DNA of 64,000 nt from Hymenopus coronatus (Eukaryota; Arthropoda; Insecta; Mantodea; Hymenopodidae): contig CM060896.1 in the NCBI GenBank assembly GCA_030762935.1, positions 17,475,527 to 17,539,526 of the forward strand. The letters run 5' to 3'. The notes beneath the pieces are model-generated. The model saw only the letters and a program-made list of their open reading frames with translations. It was not told the origin of the DNA and did no database searches. Position 1 is the first letter of the stretch. Each line of letters starts with the position of its first letter. Of the stretch, positions 55,175 to 64,000 are shown in pieces. The position numbers and the translations under genes were made by a program.

Positions 55175-55560
55175 CATTACCCAATAATTGGTTTAACTAT
55201 TTTAATATTATCCGGATACTAAATACCTAAGATACGTAGTAAATCGCCAATAAGGTAGTGAGATACCGGTTTGTTAACCGGGTAAAAATCCGAATCATTT
55301 GGAGCTTTGGTGCTTCGTGGCTCAAGGGATCGTGGGTTCGAGTACCTCCTTGGGCATGGGAGTTTATGTGTTTATAAATGTGTAAGTGTAAGTAAAAAGA
55401 AAACGGTAAACAAATGGGGAAACGTGGGAAAAAAGAGGAAAAAGGAATACAGTGCCGGAGTCCTGACAAGACTACGGATATATATGGGGAGACGCACCGC
55501 AATGCAGCTGAGGCCTGAAGGCTGTATTCTCAACGTTTTCCTACGACACGTCTACCTTCT
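55175..55560 (+). mobile_element. Family B body fragment joined to a tRNA-headed repeat
   Basis: 55175-55305 matches the family B body near 9490-9610 (GGATACTAA, GTGAGATACCGGTTTG, AATCATTTGGAG). It then switches to GTGCTTCGTGGCTCAAGGGA and GTGGGTTCGAGTACC, a different tRNA-like head. The sequence after that to 55560 has no second copy here. Confidence 0.5.
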
Positions 55561-55829
55561 GTGCAATTTTGTTTAGACGTACAGAGATACGTTTAAGAAC
55601 CGCGAAACCTTTCCGAGTACAACTTGCTGTAGAAAGACCAAAATGCGACCCATCATATATTTCCCGGAGCATTATGGGGTATTTTGGAGTAAATTATACA
55701 AGGTAACCACAGCTTAAATTAAAATAATGCGTACCTATAATGGGGTATAAACAATAGCGATATCTTCTGATTTCATTTTAGTTTGCATTGTTATTTGTAC
55801 CTATAATAATGATATTCGTAATGATAATA

Positions 55830-57569
55830 ATCATATTCCTACTCCTACTCCTAGTGCTACTCCTACTACTGTTACTACTACTACTCCTATCCTCCTACTC
55901 CTACTACTACTACTGTTACTACTACTACTCCTATTACTATTACTACTCCTATTACTACTACTACTCCTACTACTGTTACTACTACTACTCCTATGCTCCT
56001 ACTACTCCTCCTCCTACTACTACTACTACTCTTACTTTCCTACTACTACTACTACTCCGACTCTCCTACTCCTACTACTACTACTACTCCTATGCTCCTA
56101 CTCCTCCTCCTACTACTACTACTCTTACTTTCCTACTACTACTACTACTCCGACTCTCCTACTCCTACTACTACTACTACTCCTACTCTCCTGATCCTGC
56201 TACTCCTACACTCCTATTCCTACTATTACTCCTACTCTACTACTCATACTACTACTACTCCTACTTTCCTACTCCTACTACTCCTACACTCCTATTCCTA
56301 CTACTACTCCTATTCTAGTACTCATACTACTACCACTCTCCTACTCCTACTACTACTACCCTCCTACTCCTACCCTCCTATTCCTAATACTCCTACTACT
56401 CCTACTGCTACTACTCCCACTCTCCTACTCCTACTACTGCTACTACTACTCCTACTCCCCTACTCCTGCTACTACTCTACTACTCCTACTACTGCTCTCC
56501 TACTCCAACTCCGTCTACTCCTACTCTCCTACTACTCCTCCTACTCTCCTACTACTCCTACTCTCCCACTCCTTCTACTAGTACTTCTACAGCTCCTACT
56601 CTCCTACCACTACCACTACTTCTACTCCTACTCTCCTATTATTACTACTACTCCTACTCCTACTACTCTTCTAATCCTACTCCTAATCTCCTACTCCTAC
56701 TAATCCTTCTACTCCTACTGCTACTACTCCCACTCGCCTACTCATACTACTACTCCTACTCTCCTACTCCTACTACTACTACACCTACTATCTACTGCTA
56801 CTACTACTCCTAATCTCCTACTCCAACTCCTACTACTCCTACTCTCCTACTACTCCTACTACTCCTCTTACTGCTACTACTCCTACTCTCCTACTCCTAC
56901 TATCTTACTCCTACTACTACTACTCTCCTACTCCTACTGCTACTACTCCTACTCTCCTACTCCTACTACTACTTCTACTCCTACTCTCCTATTACTACTA
57001 CTCCTACTCTCCTACTCCTATTACTACTACTACTCCTACTCCCCTAATCCTACTAGTACTCTCCTACTCCTACTCTCCTACTCCTACTACTACTCCTCCT
57101 ACTATCTTACTCCTACTACTCCTCCTACTCTCCTACTCCTACTACTACTACTACTCCTACTATCTTACTCCTATTACTGCTCCTACTACTCCTACTATCT
57201 TACTACTACTCCTACGATCTTACTCCTACTACTCAAACTACTACTACTCCTACTACACATACTACTACTCCTATTATCTTACTCCTACTCCTACTACTAC
57301 TCCTACTTCTCATACTACTACTATTCCTACTATCTTACTCCTACTTCTACGACTACTACTACTCCTACTACTACTCCTACTTCTACTACTACTACTATTC
57401 CTACTATCTTACTCCTACTACTCCTACTACTTCTACTACTACTACTACTCCTACTACTCCTACTACTTCTACTACTACTCCTACTACTACTCCTACTCCT
57501 GCTCCTACTGCTACTATTACTACTACTCTCCTACTCCTAATACTATTATTACTATTACCACTACTACTA
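55830..57569. repeat. CTA/CTC trinucleotide array, nearly free of G
   Basis: About 1.7 kb of CTACTCCTA-type repeats on the + strand with TTACTCCTAC variants and almost no G. Frames rich in Leu, Tyr, Ser or Pro are by-products of the period-3 repeat. Confidence 0.97.
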
Positions 57570-59805
57570 CCACCACCACCACCACGACTACGACCACTGC
57601 CACTGCCGCTCCTGCTACTGGTACTGCTGCTGCTGCTACTTGTACTGCTACTGCTCCTGCTACTGATCTTGCTACTGCTAATACTTCTGCTGCTGCTCCT
57701 GCTACTGCTACTGCTGCTGCTGCGTCTGCTACTTGTACTGCTGCTGCTACTTTTACTGCTAATGATTCTGCTACTGCTACTGCTACTGCTCCTGCTGCTG
57801 CTACTGCTACTGCTCCTGCTACTGTTACTAATGCTGCTACTTGTACTGCTAATGCTTCTGCTACTGCTCCTGCTACTGCTACTGCTGCTGCTACTGCTCC
57901 TGCTCCTGCTACTGCTACTACTTGTACTGCTAATGCTACTGCTAATGCTACTGCTAATGCTCCTGCTCCTGCTACTGCTACTACTGCTGCTACTTGTACT
58001 GCTACTGCTACTGCTACTACTGCTGCTACTTGTACTGCTACTGCTCCTGCTCCTGCTACTACTGCTACTACTTGTACTGCTGATGCTACTGCTACTGCTA
58101 CTGCTAATGCTCCTGCTCCTGCTACTGCTACTACTGCTGCTACTTGTACTGCTACTGCTACTGCTCCTGCTACTGCTACTACTGCTGCTACTTGTACTGC
58201 TAATGTTACTGTTACTGCTACTGCTACTACTACTGCTGCTACTTGTACTGCTAATGCTACTGCTACTACTACTACTACTACTGCTACTTGTACTGCTCCT
58301 GCTACTGCTACTACTGCTGCTACTTGTACTACTACTGCTACTGTTACTGCTCCTGCTACTACTGCTGCTACTTGTACTGCTACTGCTACTGCTCCTGCTA
58401 CTGCTACTATTGTTGCTACTTGTACTGCTACTGCTACTGCTCCTACTACTGCTACTACTGCTGCTACTTGTACTGCTACTGCTACTGCTCCTGCTACTGC
58501 TACTACTGCTGCTACTTGTACTGCTACTGCTACTGCTCCTGCTACTGCTACTACTGCTGCTACTTGTACTGCTACTGCTACTGCTCCTACTTGTACTGCT
58601 ACTGCTGCTGCTCCTGCTACTGCTACTACTGCTGCTACTTGTACTGCTACTGTTCCTGCTACTACTACTACTGCTGCTACTTGTACTGCTACTACTACTA
58701 CTGCTGCTACTTGTACTGCTAATGCTACTGCTACTGCTCCTGCTACTGCTGCTGCTACTTGTAGTGCTAATGTTTCTGCTACTGCTACTGCTACTGCTCC
58801 TGCTACTGCTGCTCCTGTTACTGCTACTGCTACTTGTACTGCTACTGCTCCTGCTACTGCTACTTGTACTGCTACTGCTCCTGCTACTGCTACTTGTACT
58901 GCTACTGCTCCTGCTACTACTTGTACTGCTAATGCTTCTGCTCCTGCTACTTGTACTGCTACTGCTCCTGCTACTTGTACTGCTACTGCTCCTGCTACTG
59001 CTGCTGCTACTTGTACTGCTAATGCTTCTGCTACTGCTCCTGCTCCTGCTACTGCTACTGCTACTTGAACTGATACTGCTCCTGTTACTGCTGCTGCTAC
59101 TTGTACTGCTAATGCTTCTGCTACTGCTACTTGTACTGCTAATGCTTCTGCTACTGCTCCTGCTGCTGCTACTTGTACTGCTACTACTACTACTGCTGCT
59201 ACTTGTAATGCTAATGCTACTGCTACTGCTCCTGCTACTGCTACTGCTCCTGCTACTGCTGCTACTTGTACTGCTACTGCTCCTGCTACTTGTACTGCTA
59301 CTGATCTTGCTACTGCTAATACTTCTGCTGTTGCTGCTCCTCCTGCTACTGCTGCTGCGTCTGCTACTTGTACTGCTGCTGCTACTTGTACTGCTAATGC
59401 TTCTGCTACTGCTCCTGCTGCTGCTTCTTGTACTGCTAATGCTTATGCTACTGCTACTTGTACTGCTAATGCTTCTGCTACTGCTCCTGCTACTTGTACT
59501 GCTACTGCTGCTGCTGCTACTTGTATTCCTACTGCTTCTGCTCCTGCTGCTGCTACTTGTACTGCTACTGCTGCTGCTGCTACTTGTACTGCTACTGCTT
59601 CTGCTACTGCTACCACTGCTGCTGCTACTGCTCCTGCTACTGCTGCTACTACTGCTATTGCTGCTGCTACTACTGCTAATGCTGCTGCTAATGCTACTAC
59701 TGCTGCTGCTGCTGCTAATGCTGCTGCTACTACTGCTAATGGTGCTGCTACTACTGCTAATGCTGCTACGGCTGCTGCTAATGCTGCTGCTACTACTGCT
59801 AGAGA
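57570..59805. repeat. GCTACT/CTG trinucleotide array
   Basis: About 2.2 kb in which the same CTN period continues but CTG becomes common (GCTACTTGTACTGCTACTGC-type higher-order unit of about 30-60 bp). Because all CTN codons mean Leu, one frame stays open for 714 codons as poly-Leu (57669-59813). It has no other protein features. Confidence 0.97.
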
Positions 59806-59907
59806 CGCTTTGAAAATATTAATAATAGCACTCATTGCATAATTGAAATTGTTTAATTTTGTTGCTTTATCTTCTTCTGTTTCTTAACTCAAATAATAGT
59901 CTAAATA

Positions 59908-61444
59908 CACTGCTCAAAAAAGTCTAAGGGACAAGTAATTTATTTACTTCAGTTAATTATTCCTAGATATGAAATGGATATTACCCTATCTAAGGTATGA
60001 CTAAGAAACAAATCAATTAAATTTTAATTGTTGTTTATTTATTTTTAATGTTGAAGATTAAACAATAACTGAAATGCTGCACATCAATGAGTAAAATGTC
60101 AAACATTTAAACAAACAAAATTGAAAAAAAATCCCATACAGATTGAAATGAATCCAGTTGTCAGTAACCAGTATGAGCTCCTCTTGCATTTAACACTGCT
60201 TGGCATCGCCTCGGCATACTCAATATCAGATGTTCAATGTTTGCTTGCAGAAGATTATCCCAAGCCTGACTTAGAGCAAACCGGAAGTCTCCAACGTTCT
60301 CTACATTCTCCATTTGTGGTGTCACAGCCCTCTGAAGTTGATCCCATGCATGTTCAATGGGATTAAGATCCGGGGACTGAGCAGGCCAAGGTAGTACAGA
60401 AATTTCTTCTTGCTGAAACCATTCAGAAACCGCTCGAGCAACATGAGGGCGTGCATTATCATGCATAAAAATGAAATGTTACCCATGGGCATTAGCAAAT
60501 GGCCTTACAATTGGATGAAGAACAGAATTTAAGTATACATTATGATTCACATGCTCTTCCAAGAAAACGAGCTGTGTTCTTCTGTCCATCATTACTCCTG
60601 CCCACAACATGACTGTACCACCACCGTAGCTATGGACTTCCTGAACATGATGAAGTCTTTCTGCTGACCCAGGTTGACGTCAAACCCTGATACGCCTTCC
60701 ATCAGGGTGAAAACTGAATCTAGACTCATCTGAAAACATAACATTAGCCCATTCTTCATAGCCCCAAATCACATGATCTTGTGCCCATGTAAGACGCGCT
60801 GCCCGATTGTTTCTCCGTAAGGCTGGTACTCTGAGAGGGCGTCGAGAGAAGAGTGATGCTTCATGAAGTCGGTTTCTTACAGTCTGGTCACTTACAAGAA
60901 TTCCATGAGTGCCCTGGAGGACAGAAACAACTTGCCTGGCAGTCATATTCCGATGACGCTTAGTATGCAAAACCAGAAATCGATCCTGCCGTGCTGTTGT
61001 TTACCTTCCTCGGTCTTGATGACGTTCCTTAACATCATCTGTGGCTTGATAACGTAGCCATAATCGGCTAATAACACTCCGTGATGTGTTCAGCACTCGA
61101 GCAACATGACTGGCTTTGGCCACCTTCTACCATTCCAACAGCTCTGAGCATTTCAGAAGTTGTGAGATGATGGCGTTCCATGATTAAATAAGAGAACTTC
61201 TTATGATGCAGCAAGAAAACAAGACGATATCTTTAAAAATATTGCATTAAAGAATCAAGCACAAAGACTTACAACAGGATAAATTCTAGAAAAATCCCAG
61301 ACAATAAACAAAGCATTGTTCTACATGTTGCCATGGCAACGCCATGGAGTAAGTATTTCACTTATATAATTACCAGAAATGTACTATAAAATATACCAGG
61401 AATGTGATTCAAATTATAATTGTCCCTTAGACTTTTTTGAGATG
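59908..61444 (-). mobile_element. Tc1-like element with TIRs and TA flanks
   Basis: The ends share CTCAAAAAAGTCTAAGGGAC followed by AA, preceded by CACTG at the left end and CAT at the right end. TA is at 59906-59907 and 61445-61446. Length about 1.54 kb. It lies about 100 bp after the CTN array. Confidence 0.9.
60161..61181 (-). pseudogene. Tc1-like transposase with few disabling mutations
   Basis: About 340 residues from the ATG at 61181. The N-terminal helix-turn-helix begins MERHHLTTSEMLRAVGMVEG; a one-base frameshift near 61110 breaks it. The middle frame has RNMTARQVVSVLQ, VMFSDESRFSFHPDGRR (first catalytic Asp) and, after an in-frame TGA near 60679, GGGTVMLWAGVM. A TAA near 60480 precedes HFIFMHDNARPHVARAV (second Asp), and AQSPDLNPIEHAWDQL carries the catalytic Glu (DD34E). 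The C-terminus is intact to 60161. With one frameshift and at least two stops it is inactive but young. Confidence 0.9.
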
Positions 61445-61684
61445 TATACTTGAATGATGACACCTGTTCCAGAGGTTTATTGTAAAGTTTCGTAAATTAT
61501 TTTTCCCACAAAGGCCATTGTTTGGTTTTTGATACTGAGATTTTCAAGTTATAAGTTTACGAGATACATTGCATTTGATAAACTGATCACTGAAGGCCAT
61601 CTTCAGGGTGCTACATCACCTGCAAACAATAATACATCTAGCTTACAGTCTCTGTTTATTTCTAATTTTCCATGATCTGTTATT

Positions 61685-62555
61685 TTCCATTTTTACTTTC
61701 TATATACTTACTATGTACATAGCGTATAGAGAAGGTATTGCATTCCACCCAAAATTTTGATACCGAGATTTCACCGGAAATACATGTTTTGGGTCCCTCT
61801 AAATCCAAAAAAAGCATTTTTGGAAAAATGTCCGTGTGTGTGCGTGTGTGTGCCTGTGTGTAGCATAGCTCAAAAACGAAAAGACCGTTGAATACCAAAC
61901 TTGGAATTTAAGTTTGGTATCTTCCAAGGATGCGACACGAAGATTTTCAAGAAAATCCCCCCACGCCCAACTACCCTTTACATGAAACTTTTTTCGAAAA
62001 TGTTGATTCTCGTAAAAATGGCACTAACGATTTTGATTAAAATATCGTATTTTAAAGATATTTACCTGACAAATAAAATGTATATCTTGAATTTTCTGGG
62101 AATAGCCTCTGAAGAGTACTTTACTCTGGATGAATTTTTCGGAATTTTGCATAACTGCTAAACCTTAAGAGATGCACAAAAACTTACCAGAGAAAAATGT
62201 AGAGCACATTAAAACACACAATTTATGTAATATACATTTTTTTCGTGGTGTTGGTCGTTTTTTTAGATATTCCTTGTTTGCAGTTTCAGCTATGAAAACA
62301 TATTTTTCTTATACAGGAATTTCCTGTCCATACAAACAAAGGAACTTCAGTCACACATCAATCAGCTTTTGACTATCACTTTAACCTATGGTACTCCCTT
62401 ATTTCCCCTCTACTTACAAGGAAGCAAGCAAGCAATAATACTATTTTTGCTCATTTTTTCTGTGTTAGCACGAAGTAAATAGAAGCTTAAGCTTTCTAAC
62501 AATAATTTGTTGCAGAGATATAGAGAAAGTCATTTGAATGGAACACATCAGAAAA
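61685..62555 (-). repeat. Rep-A copy 30, R, full length
   Basis: From TTTTTACTTTCTATATACTT with the terminal palindrome, through GTGTGTGTGCGTGTGTGTGC (internal microsatellite) and TACCAAACTTGGAATTTAAG, to GAATGGAACACATCAGAAAA. It contains an 86-codon + strand frame (61901-62161) like those of copies 5 and 8. Confidence 0.95.
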
Positions 62556-62576
62556 TTATCAAATGATTCATATATG

Positions 62577-62599
62577 TGTGTGTGTGTGTTTGTGTGTGT

Positions 62600-62655
<56 letters not shown>
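62577..62655. repeat. TG then AG microsatellite
   Basis: About 17 TG units with interruptions followed by about 20 AG units, 20 bp beyond the end of Rep-A copy 30. Confidence 0.93.
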
Positions 62656-62660
<5 letters not shown>

Positions 62661-62869
62661 AAAAGACTGCAGCCTAGTCTAACACCTTGGTTAATTAGTT
62701 TCCATTCTGTGTAGTTGTTTTATATTCGTACTGATATGTAATTTAAAGATTGTATCCGCTAGCTGATTTGGACCATTATCTTCTACCAACATTTCAAAAA
62801 GTTTTTTTTCTGTCTATTTCATCAAAGTCTTGGTGAAATCATATCTCTAATTACGTTATGTTAATCAAA

Positions 62870-63515
62870 ATTTGCCGACATGTAAAATGTATTTTGTGAT
62901 GGAGAGATTTTCTTGAAACATTTTCGTGTCGCATCCTTGAAAGATTTTCTTTTCCGTTGTCAGCTTACCCTCTCCGTATTTGGGACTGACACCCCTCTAG
63001 GACTTAGAAGCGCATGCCTAGGGTCAGAAGCTTGTCGGGAGCCAATGGTACGAAATCACAGAATGGAGAATCTGGAACGAGTGGTCCCTTAGCATGTAGC
63101 TTGAGGGAATGGGTGATTTGAAATGCAAGCGAAATGGATGATGAGTAAAGTGATGATGGAGGAGTTGGTGGAATAAGTGACGGGGAAAAACGAAGAGCCC
63201 AGAGAAAACCACTCTAGACGCCACTTCGTCCACTTGGAATCGATCACGGGCCGCCTAGATGGGAGGCGAGCGGTCTAACCACTCGGCCACGGCGCCACCT
63301 TCCCAAAGCGTACTAAACATTAAATACCAAGTCTCTTCATTTTGAGCTAAGCCATCCACATACATAGACAGACACACACACACACATATACAAAGAAACC
63401 TTCTTCTAAAAATTATGTTTTTCGGACTCAGGGGACCACAACATTTTTAGGTGGAATACAATACCTTCTCTAGCTACTCTGTACATTGTGTTTACATACG
63501 TGCTAGAGGAAGTAA
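62870..63515 (+). repeat. Rep-A copy 31, F, split by SINE A
   Basis: The left part includes TTTCGTGTCGCATCCTTGAA; the right part resumes with TACTAAACATTAAATACCAA and ends at GCTAGAGGAAGTAAAAATAT. Confidence 0.8.
62956..63303 (-). mobile_element. SINE A, longer copy, nested in Rep-A copy 31
   Basis: On the minus strand AGGTGGCGCCGTGGCCGAGT leads to GGTTAGACCGCTCGCC and the B-box-like GTGATCGATTCC. The body is shared with 51880-52095 (GGTTTTCTCTGGGCTCTTCG, CACTTATTCCACC) and then extends further. Confidence 0.8.
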
Positions 63516-63884
63516 AAATATCAGTTTCATTTACATGCCTATCTCTACCTATTTTGTAACGAATTATTTTTACAAAAGCTTATTCTTCTATTCACTTTGT
63601 GCTAATTATGATAAGCATTAACAGAATTTAGGGAAGCATTATTAATTAGGAAATAAGGGAATACGCTAGCTAAAGTGAAAGTTATACCTTAAAGAAGTTG
63701 GTTGCTAAGTGATTGAAATTCGGTTCTCTTTGCACGGCCAGGAGTAAGACAAAAGAAAAAGGAATGACAAATTAACGTTTGAGAAAACTTCGTGTTTTAA
63801 ATTGAAACCAATAACAAGGAATATCTCTGAAATGGTTCACTTCACAAAAATGCATACGGCATGTGTTTTAAAGAGATTTACATT
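63516..63884 (+). repeat. Rep-A copy 32, F, 5' portion
   Basis: From ATCAGTTTCATTTACATGCC through AAATAAGGGAATACGCTAGC and GAAACCAATAACAAGGAATA to AAAGAGATTTACATTC, following copy 31 head-to-tail. Confidence 0.85.
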
Positions 63885-64000
63885 CTTACTTTCTCTACAC
63901 ATACTATGTACATAGTGTATTGAAAAGGTATTGTATTGCACCCAAAACTTCGATACCGAGATTTCACCGGAAATACATGTTTTGGTCCCCTTGAATCCAA
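63885..64000 (-). repeat. Rep-A copy 33, R, cut by the window end
   Basis: From TTACTTTCTCTACACATACT with the palindrome to CCGGAAATACATGTTTTGGT; it probably continues beyond the window. Confidence 0.9.

Noticed and set aside
55788..56703. Leu/Tyr/Ser and Leu/Pro/Thr frames of 176 and 236 codons
   Set aside because: By-products of the CTA/CTC array.
57669..59813. 714-codon poly-Leu frame and smaller Cys/Tyr and Ala/Val frames
   Set aside because: Every CTN codon is Leu, so a CTN array cannot contain a stop in that frame. This is simple sequence, not a gene.

Overview
The window is a piece of a large, AT-rich, transposon-saturated animal genome, most likely an arthropod. The evidence is spliced exons with GT/AG borders in front of very long introns, several mariner/Tc1, hAT and Penelope-like elements, tRNA-headed SINE-like repeats and kilobase-long simple-sequence arrays. 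There are no bacterial operons, rRNA genes or CRISPR arrays. I cannot name the species from sequence alone.

The only host gene I can support is on the minus strand: three exons (26261-26362, 16471-16697, 10077-10272) that join in frame and resemble the N-terminus of SKIC3/TTC37, the TPR scaffold of the SKI complex. Its introns are about 9.6 kb and 6.2 kb and are packed with mobile elements. The exons after 10077 and the upstream 5' UTR exon were not found.

The dominant sequence is one noncoding dispersed family, here called Rep-A: full length about 0.9-1.0 kb, roughly 30 full or partial copies in both orientations, roughly 15 kb or a quarter of the window. Forward (F, + strand) copies begin near ATGACTTTCTCTAC and end near TAGAGAAAGTAAAAAT. 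They carry an internal CA/GT microsatellite and finish in a long terminal palindrome. Copies are often fused tail-to-tail (F then R) or head-to-tail. The layout resembles Helentron-derived HINE/DINE-1 elements, but this is inference.

Layout: 1-2.4 kb, unknown sequence with an 85-bp minisatellite. 2.4-8.0 kb, three copies of a repeat with pogo-like tips and internal subrepeats, holding a dead mariner and a piggyBac-like MITE. 8.1-10.7 kb, a cluster of tRNA-headed SINE-like repeats around SKIC3 exon 3. 11-16 kb, Rep-A copies and a 1.5-kb GT array that seems to have grown inside one. 16.5-26.4 kb, SKIC3 exons 2 and 1 with a Penelope-like element split by a mariner that is itself split by a MITE. 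26.9-29.6 kb, a ZMYM1-like hAT with target-site duplication. 30.8-42.3 kb, Rep-A, including a copy split by an intact mariner (38.1-39.4 kb). 42.3-47.4 kb, SINE-like repeats and a three-level nest (Rep-A, hAT-like, deleted LINE). 47.7-50.2 kb, a SCAND3/ZBED-like hAT with perfect 8-bp TSD. 50.3-55.6 kb, Rep-A and SINEs. 55.8-59.8 kb, a 4-kb CTN simple-sequence array. 59.9-61.4 kb, a Tc1-like element. 61.7-64 kb, Rep-A again.

There is no set of cooperating genes. The window is a host gene's introns and flank colonised repeatedly, and the nested insertions give a relative order of events.
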